A stretch of 64,000 nt of DNA from Flavobacterium foetidum. GTDB lineage: Bacteria; Bacteroidota; Bacteroidia; Flavobacteriales; Flavobacteriaceae. Location: assembly GCF_004634245.1 (NCBI RefSeq), contig NZ_SJTF01000012.1:62001-126000 (forward strand), given 5' to 3'. Below the pieces are notes generated by a model. The model was not told the DNA's origin and did not search any database. It worked only from the letters and a program-made list of their open reading frames with translations. Made by a program: the position numbers and the translations under genes. Positions 42,035 to 51,560 of the stretch are shown here, piece after piece (positions within the stretch are counted from its first letter, which is position 1; the number at the start of each line of letters is the position of its first letter).

Positions 42035-43291
42035 TTACTTATTTTTCGCTTCAATCCATTTTGACATGTACATGGTGCTTTTAAAAGCATGATGCTGGAG
42101 AAGATTTCCCATAAAATTATGAAGTCGATGGCTTTCAGAATCCATCAAAAGTGAGTTTACCAATGAAATCAATTTCTCTGAATAATTCTTTTTTTGATAG
42201 CATTTATTAATGATTTCTATTCCATTTTTTTGAGCTTCTTTCCAAAGATTTTCATCTTGATAAAGTGCAATTGCTTTTTTTGAAAATTCTAATGGGTTGT
42301 CTTCAATAAAACCATTCCAAGATAAATTGGCATGCATGGCTTCAGAGCCAATTGAAGTCGTTGCACTTGGCGTTCCGCATTGCATGGCTTCTAATAATTT
42401 TCCTTTCAGCCCTGCTCCAAAACGAATTGGCGCCAGAACAACTCTGGCTTTTTTCACAATTTCATTGGCATCTTCTGCCCTTCCCATAATGAAAAATCCA
42501 TTTTTAGGCTGATGTAACTGTAATACTTTTTGCGAAGGATAAGCGCCGTACACTTCCAAAACCGCTTCCGGAAAATCTTTTTTTACAGAAGGCCAGATTG
42601 CTTCTTTCAAATGCTGAACGGTATTCCAATTGGGTTCATGAAGAAAATTTCCGATAAAAACAAAATTCTTTCGTTCCTCAAAAGAAGGCAATTTTAGAAG
42701 CTGTTCTTCTTTCATTTCATCAACCAAAAAAGGAAGATAAAAAAGTAAGTCTTCATTAATTTTGAAAACCTCTTTTAGGATATTCATTTCAAATTCAGAA
42801 ATAATTAGAGACAGATCACATCTTAAAATGCTGGCGATTTCTCTTTTTGCCACTTCTTCAGACAACAAATCAAAAAGTGCGAAAGGGCGGTTTTCTTTAA
42901 AAGCTTTTTGTCGAGCTGTTCGAAGACAATGCAAATCTTCGGTATCTAAAATTCGGATTGCCTTTGGACAGTTTTCAATCACTCTCCATCCAAATTGTTC
43001 TTCAATCATAAAACGATCAAACAAGACAACATCTGGATTTAATTCTTTTGCAAAATCATCAAAACTCGAAGAATTAAGTTCGATATTTCTTTTGACGACC
43101 CCAAACTCACCTAAATCAACCATAAAATCACTGTCTTGGGCCGCGCTTGCAAATGTGACTTCAAATCCATTTTCTTTGAAAATAGAAATCAACTGCATCA
43201 TTCTTCCACCTGCTGCAGACGAGTTGGGTTCTGGCCATACAAAGCCAATAATTAAAAGTTTTTTCAGCCGTTCCATCTTAATTGGTTTCAT
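42035..43291 (-). CDS. Glycosyltransferase (GT4-like)
   Basis: About 418 residues from the ATG at 43291 (MKPIKMERLKKLLIIGFVWP); the ATG at 43276 is equally plausible, and upstream codons run into the promoter of the divergent miaE. GT-B fold: the N-terminal half has the glycine-rich SSAAGGRMMQLISIF; the C-terminal half has NFVFIGNFLHEPNWNTVQHL and APIRFGAGLKGKLLEAMQCGTP, the EX7E-type nucleotide-sugar binding region of GT1/GT4 enzymes. No signal peptide, so it is cytosolic. The sugar and acceptor are unknown. No other polysaccharide genes surround it. Confidence 0.85.
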   Translation of the reverse strand: MKPIKMERLKKLLIIGFVWPEPNSSAAGGRMMQLISIFKENGFEVTFASAAQDSDFMVDLGEFGVVKRNIELNSSSFDDFAKELNPDVVLFDRFMIEEQFGWRVIENCPKAIRILDTEDLHCLRTARQKAFKENRPFALFDLLSEEVAKREIASILRCDLSLIISEFEMNILKEVFKINEDLLFYLPFLVDEMKEEQLLKLPSFEERKNFVFIGNFLHEPNWNTVQHLKEAIWPSVKKDFPEAVLEVYGAYPSQKVLQLHQPKNGFFIMGRAEDANEIVKKARVVLAPIRFGAGLKGKLLEAMQCGTPSATTSIGSEAMHANLSWNGFIEDNPLEFSKKAIALYQDENLWKEAQKNGIEIINKCYQKKNYSEKLISLVNSLLMDSESHRLHNFMGNLLQHHAFKSTMYMSKWIEAKNK

Positions 43292-43359
43292 TTTACAAAA
43301 TAATAGTTTTTTGAACATTTTTGAACCATTTTTACTAACTTTTGGTTGTAAAAAAAGAC

Positions 43360-43367
43360 TAATTTTG
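43360..43367 (+). promoter_or_regulatory. Predicted -7 element of miaE
   Basis: TAATTTTG is an exact TAnnTTTG match, 22 bases before the miaE ATG, so the leader would be about 15-17 bases. A TTTG at 43341 lies 15 bp upstream, slightly closer than usual. Confidence 0.5.
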
Positions 43368-43389
43368 CAGCACATAAATTACCGCTGTC

Positions 43390-43971
43390 ATGTTAGGATT
43401 AAAATTAGCCACAGACCCTCGCTGGGTAAATATCGTTGAGTCAAATATCGAAGAAATTCTGACCGACCACGCCTGGTGCGAACAAAAAGCTGCTTCGAAT
43501 GCCATAAGCATCGTAACCTACAATTCTGAAATAGAAGAATTGGTAACCGAGATGCTAGTTATCGCAAGAGAAGAATTAGAGCATTTTCAAATGGTTCACA
43601 ACATCATTAAAGAGCGTGGACTGACTTTAGGACGCGAGCGAAAAGACCATTACGTGAATGAACTTTTTAAATTCATGAAAAAAGATGGAAGCCGAAGAGA
43701 TGCGCTTTGTGACCGATTGTTATTTTCTGCCATGATCGAAGCCAGAAGCTGTGAGCGTTTTAAAGTGCTTTCAGAAAATATTCAGGACAAAGAATTGGCT
43801 AAATTCTACCGCGACTTAATGATTTCTGAAGCCGGACATTACACAACATTTTTAGGATTCGCCAGAAAATATCAAGACAATATTGACATTGACAAAAGAT
43901 GGAAAGAATGGATTGAATATGAAGGTTCTATTATTACCAACTACGGTAAAAAAGAAACCGTTCACGGATAA
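43390..43971 (+). CDS. miaE: tRNA-(ms2io6A37) hydroxylase MiaE
   Basis: A 193-residue non-heme diiron enzyme that hydroxylates the isopentenyl group of ms2i6A at tRNA position 37. The four-helix ferritin-like fold shows diiron ligand motifs: Glu near NISIVTYNSEIEELV, the ExxH in REELEHFQMVH, Glu in MIEARSCERF, and the second ExxH in SEAGHYTTF. DHAWCEQKAAS near the N terminus is typical of MiaE. Length is usual. The start fits a promoter 22 bases upstream. Confidence 0.93.
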   Translation: MLGLKLATDPRWVNIVESNIEEILTDHAWCEQKAASNAISIVTYNSEIEELVTEMLVIAREELEHFQMVHNIIKERGLTLGRERKDHYVNELFKFMKKDGSRRDALCDRLLFSAMIEARSCERFKVLSENIQDKELAKFYRDLMISEAGHYTTFLGFARKYQDNIDIDKRWKEWIEYEGSIITNYGKKETVHG

Positions 43972-44026
43972 AACTCCTTTTTTATTTCATTCCCCAAATC
44001 AATCACAATACCGCATCTACGCCTAT

Positions 44027-46738
44027 ATGTCTAAAATTACATCAAAACCGTTCTTATTAAAAACTGCTAAATACACAGGAATTACACTTGCCGTAATTTT
44101 AGCATTACTTTTTGTTACCCCTATTCTTTTTGCAGATCAGATTAAGGAAAAAATAAAAAAAACTGCAAACGAAAGCTTAACGGCAGAACTTAACTATTCG
44201 GACGTCTCTGTTTCTTTTTTTCGTCATTTTCCGTCGCTGACTTTAACTCTTAACGACTTACAATTAAATGGTTCTGCTCCCTACAAAAATGAAAAATTCA
44301 TTACAGCAAAAGAAGTTTCTTTTGGCATTGATGTCCTAAGTCTAATTTTTAGCAAATCAGCAAAAATTGATGAAATCTATTTGTCAGATTCTTTTATTAA
44401 TGTAAAGGTAAACTCAAATGGTGAAGCAAATTACAACGTTTATAAATCTACCCCACAGGATTCTAAGCCAGAAGACAGCTCCTCCAATACAGCTTTAAAA
44501 CTTGACCGAATAGAAATCTTAAACAGCAAAATTATTTACGACGATCAATCGACAAAAGTGCATTTTGATGCATTTGGCTTTGATTATCTAGGAAAAGGCG
44601 ATTTAAATAAAGCGGTATTTGACCTTCATTCAAAAGCAAAAATCGAGAAGCTGAATATTATTTATGACAACGAACCTTACTTAATGAACAAAAAGGTAGA
44701 TGCTGATCTTATTACTCAGGTCAACATGAACTCTTTGTCATTCTTTTTTCAGCAAAACAACCTAAAAATCAATCAATTGTCAGTGGATTTTGAAGGAAAA
44801 TTTGATTTCTTGAAAGACGGTTACAATATGGATTTTGTTATAAAATCTGATGATAGCGAACTGTATGATGTGTTTACGGCCTTTCCTCCAAAATACGTTA
44901 CCTGGCTTTCTAAAACAGATTTAAAAGGAAATACGAATCTACTTTTGACCTTAAAAGGAAAATATATCGCATCACAAAACATCGCACCCGATTTAAATTT
45001 CGATTTAAAAATAGAAGATGGTTTTATAAATTATGACAATAGCGATTTTCCGATTTCGGACTTAAATATCGAAATCAAAAGCAAACTCCCTTCCTTAAGA
45101 CCAAATTCACTAATTGTTAATGCGGCCAATTTATCTTTAAATGTCGGTGAGGATTATTTTAAATCGAAATTTTACCTGGAAGGAATAGACACACCCATAG
45201 TAGATGCTGAATTTAATGCTAAAATTGATCTTGAAAAACTCAATAAAGGATTAGGAGTTCCTGGCTTGACCTTAAAAGGAATTTTAGTCGGAGACGTTAA
45301 GGCCAAAGGTAAATTCGACAGAAAAAACAAGCTGTTTCCTATTGCAAACGGCGCAATAGAATTAAAAAAAGGATTTGTGAAAACCAGTCATTATCCTAAT
45401 CCCATTACCAATATTGAATTTAAAACAACGATCGAGGATAAAAAAGGAACTTTTGAAGACCTCAAATTATACCTTAAACCTGCTCAATTTACTTTTGAAG
45501 GAAAGCCAGTTTTTGTTCAGGCTTTATTAAATAATTTTGCTGATTTAAATTATGATGTTACAGCAAAAGGCGAACTTGATGTACAAAAAATATATAAAGT
45601 TTTCTCGCATAAAGGACTGAACTTAGATGGTTTTATAAAAGCTGACTTGGCCTTAAAAGGAAAGCAAAGCGATGCCTTAAATGGAAATTACGACCAACTC
45701 AACAATAAAGGAACTTTAGAGATCAGAAACATTGGAATCAAATCAGAATTTCTGCCTCAAAAGTTCATTATAAGAGATGGCCTTTTTAAAATTAATCAGG
45801 ATAAAATCTTTTTTAATGATTTCTTGGCATCCTACGGTAAGTCTGATTTTAGAATGAATGGCTATCTGCAAAATGCAATCAACTACGCCACAAGACGAAA
45901 AGGAATTTTAAGGGGTTCGTTTACCGTCTCTTCGAAATATCTTAATGTTGACGAATTTATGTTTAATAATACCCCAGACACACATGCATCAAAGAGCGAA
46001 AAACAGTCTGGAGTAATTATAATTCCTGACAACTTTGATCTAGAGCTTATAGCAAATGCTCAAAAAGTTTATTTTGACAAATTGCTACTCGAAAATGCAG
46101 GAGGCAATCTAAAAATAAACAATAACAGACTTACGATGCAGCAAACAGGCTTTAATTTAATTGGTTGTCGTGTTGTTATGAATGGAAATTATGAGGCTGT
46201 TAATACGCAAAATGCTAATTTTGATTACAAAATCAAAGCATCTGATTTTGATATCAAAAGAGCATACAATGAAATTGATGTATTCAGAAAAATGGCAAGT
46301 GTTGCAGAAAAAGCACATGGAATCGTGTCTCTCGATTATCAGCTGCGAGGCAAATTAAACGGTAATATGAATCCTGTCTATCCTTCACTCGTTGGCGGGG
46401 GAGTACTTTCTGTAAAAGATGTAAAAATAAGAGGTTTGAAAATGTTTAATGCCGTAAGCAAACAAACAGGTTCTGAATCGATGAAAAATCCGGATGTTTC
46501 TAAAGTTGACATAAAAACTACCGTAAGGAACAACATCATGACTATAGAGCGATTTAAATTCAAATTTGCGGGCTTTAGGCCAAGAATTGAAGGAACAACA
46601 AGTCTTGATGGAAAACTAAATCTTAAAATGCGTTTAGGATTGCCTCCTTTTGGTATCTTCGGAATTCCGATAACGGTTACAGGCACAGGAGAAAATCCCA
46701 AAGTAAAAGTTGGACATAAAACAGAAGAGCCAGAATAA
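44027..46738 (+). CDS. AsmA-family protein
   Basis: A 903-residue envelope protein with one N-terminal membrane helix (FLLKTAKYTGITLAVILALLF, split: about 7-30) and a very long periplasmic beta-rich region. The AsmA N-terminal domain (SVSFFRHFPSLTLTLNDLQLNG) and C-terminal AsmA-like region (GNMNPVYPSLVGGGVLSVKDVKIRG ... LKMRLGLPPFGIFGIPITVTGTGENPKVKVG) are recognisable. Relatives (AsmA, TamB, YhdP) form grooved beta-rods moving phospholipids between membranes, so a lipid-transport role is likely but inferred. The start at ATG 44027 precedes the membrane helix; upstream codons overlap miaE and lack a leader. A terminator follows at 46791. Confidence 0.88.
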   Translation: MSKITSKPFLLKTAKYTGITLAVILALLFVTPILFADQIKEKIKKTANESLTAELNYSDVSVSFFRHFPSLTLTLNDLQLNGSAPYKNEKFITAKEVSFGIDVLSLIFSKSAKIDEIYLSDSFINVKVNSNGEANYNVYKSTPQDSKPEDSSSNTALKLDRIEILNSKIIYDDQSTKVHFDAFGFDYLGKGDLNKAVFDLHSKAKIEKLNIIYDNEPYLMNKKVDADLITQVNMNSLSFFFQQNNLKINQLSVDFEGKFDFLKDGYNMDFVIKSDDSELYDVFTAFPPKYVTWLSKTDLKGNTNLLLTLKGKYIASQNIAPDLNFDLKIEDGFINYDNSDFPISDLNIEIKSKLPSLRPNSLIVNAANLSLNVGEDYFKSKFYLEGIDTPIVDAEFNAKIDLEKLNKGLGVPGLTLKGILVGDVKAKGKFDRKNKLFPIANGAIELKKGFVKTSHYPNPITNIEFKTTIEDKKGTFEDLKLYLKPAQFTFEGKPVFVQALLNNFADLNYDVTAKGELDVQKIYKVFSHKGLNLDGFIKADLALKGKQSDALNGNYDQLNNKGTLEIRNIGIKSEFLPQKFIIRDGLFKINQDKIFFNDFLASYGKSDFRMNGYLQNAINYATRRKGILRGSFTVSSKYLNVDEFMFNNTPDTHASKSEKQSGVIIIPDNFDLELIANAQKVYFDKLLLENAGGNLKINNNRLTMQQTGFNLIGCRVVMNGNYEAVNTQNANFDYKIKASDFDIKRAYNEIDVFRKMASVAEKAHGIVSLDYQLRGKLNGNMNPVYPSLVGGGVLSVKDVKIRGLKMFNAVSKQTGSESMKNPDVSKVDIKTTVRNNIMTIERFKFKFAGFRPRIEGTTSLDGKLNLKMRLGLPPFGIFGIPITVTGTGENPKVKVGHKTEEPE

Positions 46739-46790
46739 ACAACAGATAGCGAAAAGATATTTCAAACTGTAAATCGCAATTAAATACCAC

Positions 46791-46836
46791 AAGCCTTTGC
46801 CAAAGTTTCAAAAAACTGCAGCAAAGGTTTTTTTTA
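46791..46836 (+). terminator. Terminator of the AsmA-like gene
   Basis: AAGCCTTTGC (46791-46800) pairs with GCAAAGGTTT (46821-46830), with inner AGTTT/AAACT pairing, then a T run. Confidence 0.75.
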
Positions 46837-46855
46837 TCTATTATAACAAACTTAA

Positions 46856-47103
46856 ATGTATGTCAAAAATGAACAACAGAAGAACATTCATTTTCAAATT
46901 GTAAATACTGCCAAGGCTAAATACATCGAAAGTATCCGTCCCAAAAAAATGGTTCGATATCGAGATCATCGACAAGGAAAAACGCACAACAACAATTCCA
47001 TTAATGCAAAATGACAGATGGAATTTTCTTTGAATTCGAGGGAATTTCTTTTGAAGGAAAGGAAGGAGAAAAATTCATCTTTGACTACATTCAGAAAAAC
47101 TAA
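46856..47103 (+). pseudogene. Frameshifted gene remnant
   Basis: Three consecutive protein-like pieces lie in different frames. From ATG 46856: MYVKNEQQKNIHFQIVNT... to about IESIRPKK. After a run of seven A the next frame gives WFDIEIIDKEKRTTTIPLMQ. From 47011: TDGIFFEFEGISFEGKEGEK... ending DYIQKN at the TAA 47101-47103. Each piece has normal residue composition, so a small gene of about 80 codons was probably broken by at least two indels. I do not recognise the family. The rest of this 442-bp gap holds only terminators. Confidence 0.5.
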
Positions 47104-47126
47104 AAAAGAGATTCCGTTTTTTTATA

Positions 47127-47158
47127 AAAAAAAACCCGATCATTTCTGAACGGGTTTT
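47127..47158 (-). terminator. Terminator of rplU-rpmA
   Basis: AAAACCCG (47131-47138) pairs with CGGGTTTT (47151-47158); on the - strand a run of about ten T follows. Confidence 0.9.
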
Positions 47159-47180
47159 GTAAAAAGTAATCTTTAGATTA

Positions 47181-47441
47181 TTATGCCTCAAATGGGATAA
47201 TAGATACATAAGATTTGTTATCTCTTTTCTTTTGGAACTTAACAACTCCATCAACTTTAGCATGTAAAGTGTGATCTTTACTAATGTAAACGTTTTCACC
47301 TGGATTGTGTTTAGAACCTCTTTGTCTTACGATGATGTTTCCAGCAATAGCAGCTTGACCACCATAAATCTTAACGCCTAGACGTTTTGATTCTGATTCT
47401 CTACCATTCTTCGAACTACCGACACCTTTCTTGTGAGCCAT
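47181..47441 (-). CDS. rpmA: 50S ribosomal protein L27
   Basis: An 86-residue ribosomal protein bL27 whose N terminus reaches the peptidyl-transferase centre. It begins MAHKKGVGSSKNGRESESKRLGVK, contains GNIIVRQRG and HNPGENVY, and is basic throughout. It begins directly with the mature AHKKG-type end, so no N-terminal propeptide is present (unlike Firmicutes L27). It follows rplU after 24 bases, in the usual L21-L27 operon. Confidence 0.98.
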   Translation of the reverse strand: MAHKKGVGSSKNGRESESKRLGVKIYGGQAAIAGNIIVRQRGSKHNPGENVYISKDHTLHAKVDGVVKFQKKRDNKSYVSIIPFEA

Positions 47442-47465
47442 GACGTATGAGTTTAAATATTGTTA

Positions 47466-47903
47466 TTATTCTTTAGTAGCTTCTTTTTTAGCTTTTGGAG
47501 CTGCTTTTTTAGCTTTTGGAGCTTCTACTTCTTCAGTAGCTGTCTCTTCTGCTACAACCGCTTTCTTAGCTGCTGCTTTTTTAGTTCCTCCTGCTGCAGT
47601 AATACCTTCAATTACAATTTGTGTAAGATATTGTCTGTGACCATTTCTTTTTTTGTATCCTTTTCTTCTTTTCTTTTTGAAAACGATAACTTTATCACCT
47701 TTTAAGTGTTGTAACACTTTAGCTTCTACTGAAGCACCTTCTATAGCTGGGGCGCCTAAAGTTACATTTCCGTTGTCATCTAATAAAAGAACTTTGTCAA
47801 AAGTAACTTTTGAACCTTCTTCGTTAGCTAAACGGTGAACATAAACCTTTAAGTCTTTGCTTACTTTAAATTGTTGCCCTGCTATCTCTACGATTGCATA
47901 CAT
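47466..47903 (-). CDS. rplU: 50S ribosomal protein L21 with Ala/Lys-rich tail
   Basis: A 145-residue bL21. The core (1-103) has MYAIVEIAGQQFKVSKDLKV, VLLLDDNGNVTLGAPAIEGA and KRRKGYKKRNGHRQ, the conserved rRNA-binding segment. About 40 extra C-terminal residues, mostly Ala, Lys and Glu (AAAKKAVVAEE, KAKKAAPKAKK), extend it beyond the usual length of about 103. Such tails occur in Bacteroidota ribosomal proteins; they are probably disordered and rRNA-contacting. A near-ideal promoter lies upstream. Confidence 0.97.
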   Translation of the reverse strand: MYAIVEIAGQQFKVSKDLKVYVHRLANEEGSKVTFDKVLLLDDNGNVTLGAPAIEGASVEAKVLQHLKGDKVIVFKKKRRKGYKKRNGHRQYLTQIVIEGITAAGGTKKAAAKKAVVAEETATEEVEAPKAKKAAPKAKKEATKE

Positions 47904-47933
47904 ACCAAATTGATTTATTGATTTTTAAGGTTG

Positions 47934-47963
47934 CAAATATACAACTAATAATTTACTGTGCAA
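47934..47963 (-). promoter_or_regulatory. Predicted rplU-rpmA promoter
   Basis: On the - strand TTG (47963-47961), a 19-bp spacer and TATATTTG (47941-47934), exact to the Bacteroidota consensus. The leader to rplU would be about 25 bases. Confidence 0.75.
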
Positions 47964-48106
47964 TCTATAGTCGTAAAAATATTTAAGGGCTTGTAATTAC
48001 TGTGTTTCAGGCGTTTCCAATCTAACCATCAATGTATTTTGAAGTAAAAGACTGTTAAATTACAACGAAAATAATGGCAAAACATCAAACCATAAGTAAA
48101 AAAAAC

Positions 48107-48114
48107 TATTTTTG
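48107..48114 (+). promoter_or_regulatory. Predicted -7 element of the M16 operon
   Basis: TATTTTTG matches TAnnTTTG exactly, 63 bases before the ATG of the first M16 gene. No clear TTG at -33. Confidence 0.4.
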
Positions 48115-48176
48115 ATGTAACTAAAATCGACTCTTGTCTACCTACTCTTTGTAGAATATAAAAATTATTAATCTTT

Positions 48177-49499
48177 ATGAAAAAATCAATAATGATGTTA
48201 AGTGCTGCATTAATGCTTGGCGGCGTGTCTCATGCCCAAAAAGTAGCTTTTGAAGAATACAATTTAGATAACGGACTGCATGTTATTCTTCACAACGATT
48301 CATCAGCTCCGGTAGTCGTAACTTCGGTGATGTATCATGTAGGCTCAAAAGACGAACGTCCTGACAGAACTGGTTTTGCGCATTTTTTTGAACATCTTTT
48401 ATTTGAAGGAACAAAAAACATCAAACGTGGCGAATGGATGAAAATCGTTACGGCAAATGGTGGGGTAAACAACGCCAATACAAACGATGACAGAACTTAT
48501 TACTATGAAGTTTTTCCTTCCAACAGTCTTGAACTTGGCTTATGGATGGAATCAGAAAGATTAATGCATCCGATTATCAATAAAATTGGAGTTGAAACGC
48601 AGAATGAAGTTGTTAAGGAAGAAAAAAGAATGCGTTACGATAATCAGCCTTACGGAAATATTCTGCCTGAAGTTAAAAAGAATATGTTTAAAAACCATCC
48701 GTATCGCTGGACTACAATTGGCTCAATGAAAGATTTGGACGCAGCGACACTTGAGGAATTCCAAGCTTTCAATAAAAAATTCTACACCCCTAACAATGCA
48801 GTATTAGTAGTTGCTGGTGATTTTGACAAAGCAAAAACCAAAGAATGGATCCAGAAATATTTTGGCCCAATTCCACGAGGCGCAGAAGTTAAAAAACAGA
48901 CTTTTACCGAAGAACCGATTACTCAGACTATAAAAGCAACTTATGAAGATCCGAACATCCAGATTCCAATGGTGGTAGCTTCCTATAGAACCCCGTCTAT
49001 GAAAACAAGAGATGCACGTATTTTAGATTTGATTTCATCATATTTAAGTGACGGGAAAAGCTCTAAATTATACAAAAAAATTGTAGACGATAAAAAGATG
49101 GCGCTACAGATTGGCGCAGTCGGATTTAGCCAAGAAGATTACGGTATGTACATTTTGTACGGTCTGCCTATGGCTCCTAACACCACAGCCGACATCTTAA
49201 AAGAAATGGATGAAGAAATAGTAAAACTTCAAACCGATTTGATTTCTGAAAAAGATTATCAAAAATTACAAAACAAATTCGATAACAATTATGTAAATGC
49301 GAATGCAAGCGTAGAAGGAATTGCAGAAAATCTGGCTTCGTATTATTTGCTTTACGGCGACGTAAATTTAATTAATACCGAAATCGAAATGTATCATTCG
49401 ATTACAAGAGAAGAAATCAGAGATGCTGCTAGAAAATACCTGAATCCAAATCAGCGTTTAGTTTTAGATTACGTTCCTTCAGCAAAAGTTCAAAATTAA
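48177..49499 (+). CDS. M16-family zinc metallopeptidase, catalytic subunit
   Basis: A 440-residue exported protein (signal MKKSIMMLSAALMLGGVSHAQ). The inverted zinc motif HxxEH is intact (His69-FF-Glu72-His73), with the downstream glutamate in ETQNEVVKEEKRMRYDNQPY. The N-terminal M16 half (YHVGSKDERPDRTGFAH) and the C-terminal M16 half (IPMVVASYRTPS, YLSDGKSSKLYKKIVDDKK) are both present. It probably pairs with the next gene product as a two-subunit periplasmic peptidase of the bacterial processing-peptidase type. Substrates are unknown. The next gene starts 12 bases downstream. Confidence 0.93.
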   Translation: MKKSIMMLSAALMLGGVSHAQKVAFEEYNLDNGLHVILHNDSSAPVVVTSVMYHVGSKDERPDRTGFAHFFEHLLFEGTKNIKRGEWMKIVTANGGVNNANTNDDRTYYYEVFPSNSLELGLWMESERLMHPIINKIGVETQNEVVKEEKRMRYDNQPYGNILPEVKKNMFKNHPYRWTTIGSMKDLDAATLEEFQAFNKKFYTPNNAVLVVAGDFDKAKTKEWIQKYFGPIPRGAEVKKQTFTEEPITQTIKATYEDPNIQIPMVVASYRTPSMKTRDARILDLISSYLSDGKSSKLYKKIVDDKKMALQIGAVGFSQEDYGMYILYGLPMAPNTTADILKEMDEEIVKLQTDLISEKDYQKLQNKFDNNYVNANASVEGIAENLASYYLLYGDVNLINTEIEMYHSITREEIRDAARKYLNPNQRLVLDYVPSAKVQN

Positions 49500-49511
49500 G
49501 AATATCGAATC

Positions 49512-51560
49512 ATGAAAAAATTATATACAGTTTTAATCCTTTCCTTCCTAACTGGAATTATGCAAGCACAAGATCGACCACAGCCAAAACCGGGCAATCC
49601 GCCAGTTGTTAACATCAAAAAACCTCAGACTTTTGTTCTGGCAAACGGCATTAAAGTTCTGGTTGTCGAAAACCACAAACTGCCTCGCGTAAGCTTTAAT
49701 CTTACTCTTGACAATGCGCCTTTTACAGAAGGAAACAAAAAAGGTGTTGATGAATTGACCAGCAGCTTAATTGGCAATGGCACAAAAAAAACCACCAAAG
49801 AAGCTTTTAACGAAGAAATCGACTTTTATGGAGCTAATATAAATTTTACGGCTCAAGGTGCATATGCAAGTTCGCTTTCTAAATATTCGGGACGAGTTTT
49901 AGAACTTTTGGCAGAAGGCGCTCTACAACCTAATTTTACACAAACTGAATTTGATAAGGAAAAAGCAAAGTTACTCGAAGGGCTTAAAGCAGACGAGAAA
50001 AGTGTTCCAGCAATCGCAAACCGCGTTGTAGATGTTTTGGCTTTCGGAAAAAATCATCCCGCAGGAGAATTTTTATCGGAAGCAACCGTAAACAACGTTA
50101 CACTAAGCGATGTTCAGAACAACTATAATACTTATTTTGTTCCAGAAAACGCCTATTTAGTTGTGATAGGAGATGTCAAATTTAAGGAAATCAAAAGTTC
50201 GGTAGAAAAGCTTTTCGGCGGATGGAAAAAACAGGCTGCACCAAAAAATACGTATCCTGATCCAACAAACGTAGCGAAACTTCAAATTGATTTTGTAGAC
50301 ATGCCCAATGCGGTTCAGTCTGAAATCTCATTAGTAAATACGGTAAATCTAAAAATGAGCGACCCTGATTTCTTTCCTGCAGTAATTGCGAATCAGATTC
50401 TAGGAGGCGATTTCAACAGTTACCTGAACATGAACTTGCGCGAACAGCACGCTTGGACATACGGAGCCAATTCTAGCATTGGAAGCAGCAAATATGTGAC
50501 TAAATTTAAAGCTACTTCTGCCGTTAGAAACACAGTAACCGACAGCGCCGTGGTACAATTCATCAAAGAAATCAAAAGAATAAGAACAGAAAAAGTTAAT
50601 GCTGATGTTCTAAAAAATGTAAAAGCGGGCTATATCGGAAGATTTGTAATGCAGGTAGAAAAACCACAAGCTGTCGCTCGTTATGCTTTAAATATTGAAA
50701 CAGAGAAACTTCCTGCAGATTTCTATGAAAAATACATTCAAACTATAAATAACGTTACCGCTGATGACATTTACAGTGTTGCCAACAAATACTTTTTATT
50801 GGATAATATGCGTATTGTAATCGTTGGAAAAGGTTCTGATGTGCTTCCTGGATTGGAAAAACTGCAGATTCCGATATCGTATTTTGACAAATACGGGAAT
50901 CCGGTTGAAAAACCAGCTGTTAAAAAGGATGCTCCAAAAGACATCAGTGCTAAAACTGTTTTCGAAAACTACATAAAAGCTATTGGAGGAGAAAAAGCGG
51001 TTTCTGCTGCAAAAACATTATTTATGAACGGAAGCACATCAATTCCGCAAGCTCCTGCTCCATTGACTTTTACTTCTAAGTTAGACTCAAAAGGAAAAAT
51101 GATGGTGTCATTATCAATGGGAACAATGACCATCATGAAACAGGTTGTAAATGACAAAGGCGCTTATATTGAACAACAAGGCCAGAGAAAAAGCTTAGAG
51201 GGAGAAGATCTTAAAGAAATGAAAGCAAACGCCGCTCCTTTTGAAGAATTGCAATTGGTAAAACGCACAGACTTAAAAGTGGACAGTATTGAGCCAATAA
51301 ACGGAAGTGATGCTTACACTATAAAAGACGGAAAAACAACTTACTACTATGACATCAAATCGGGTTTGAAAGTAGCCGAATCTAAACTACGTGAACAAGG
51401 CGGAAAATCAGTTACACAGATTACTCATTTCAAAGATTACAGAGAAGTAAAAGGAGTAAAAGTTCCTTACAATCTAGTTCAAAATATCGGTTTCGAACTG
51501 GATATTAAAATCGCCGAAATCAAAATCAATGAAGGTGTTTCTGATGCAGATTTCTTGTAG
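49512..51560 (+). CDS. M16-family non-catalytic subunit with C-terminal LolA-like domain
   Basis: A 682-residue exported protein (signal to about residue 20). The two M16 halves span about 30-460, but at the zinc position the sequence reads KGVDELTSSL instead of HxxEH, so it cannot bind zinc. The substrate-binding Arg/Tyr region of inactive partners is kept (NLREQHAWTYGANSS). Residues about 485-682 add a beta-rich domain (ISAKTVFENYIKAIGGEKAV, GSDAYTIKDGKTTYYYDIKSG) resembling LolA/LolB-type outer-membrane lipoprotein-handling folds. It is co-transcribed with the catalytic subunit at 48177-49499. The added domain may bring lipoproteins or lipids to the peptidase; that is inference. Confidence 0.88.
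   Translation: MKKLYTVLILSFLTGIMQAQDRPQPKPGNPPVVNIKKPQTFVLANGIKVLVVENHKLPRVSFNLTLDNAPFTEGNKKGVDELTSSLIGNGTKKTTKEAFNEEIDFYGANINFTAQGAYASSLSKYSGRVLELLAEGALQPNFTQTEFDKEKAKLLEGLKADEKSVPAIANRVVDVLAFGKNHPAGEFLSEATVNNVTLSDVQNNYNTYFVPENAYLVVIGDVKFKEIKSSVEKLFGGWKKQAAPKNTYPDPTNVAKLQIDFVDMPNAVQSEISLVNTVNLKMSDPDFFPAVIANQILGGDFNSYLNMNLREQHAWTYGANSSIGSSKYVTKFKATSAVRNTVTDSAVVQFIKEIKRIRTEKVNADVLKNVKAGYIGRFVMQVEKPQAVARYALNIETEKLPADFYEKYIQTINNVTADDIYSVANKYFLLDNMRIVIVGKGSDVLPGLEKLQIPISYFDKYGNPVEKPAVKKDAPKDISAKTVFENYIKAIGGEKAVSAAKTLFMNGSTSIPQAPAPLTFTSKLDSKGKMMVSLSMGTMTIMKQVVNDKGAYIEQQGQRKSLEGEDLKEMKANAAPFEELQLVKRTDLKVDSIEPINGSDAYTIKDGKTTYYYDIKSGLKVAESKLREQGGKSVTQITHFKDYREVKGVKVPYNLVQNIGFELDIKIAEIKINEGVSDADFL

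Noticed and set aside
42762..43439. 225-residue frame on the + strand opposite the glycosyltransferase
   Set aside because: Shadow frame; it also overlaps the start of miaE.
43883..44026. AsmA-like protein starting inside miaE
   Set aside because: The 48 extra residues read miaE in another frame and are not a leader; the membrane helix follows ATG 44027.
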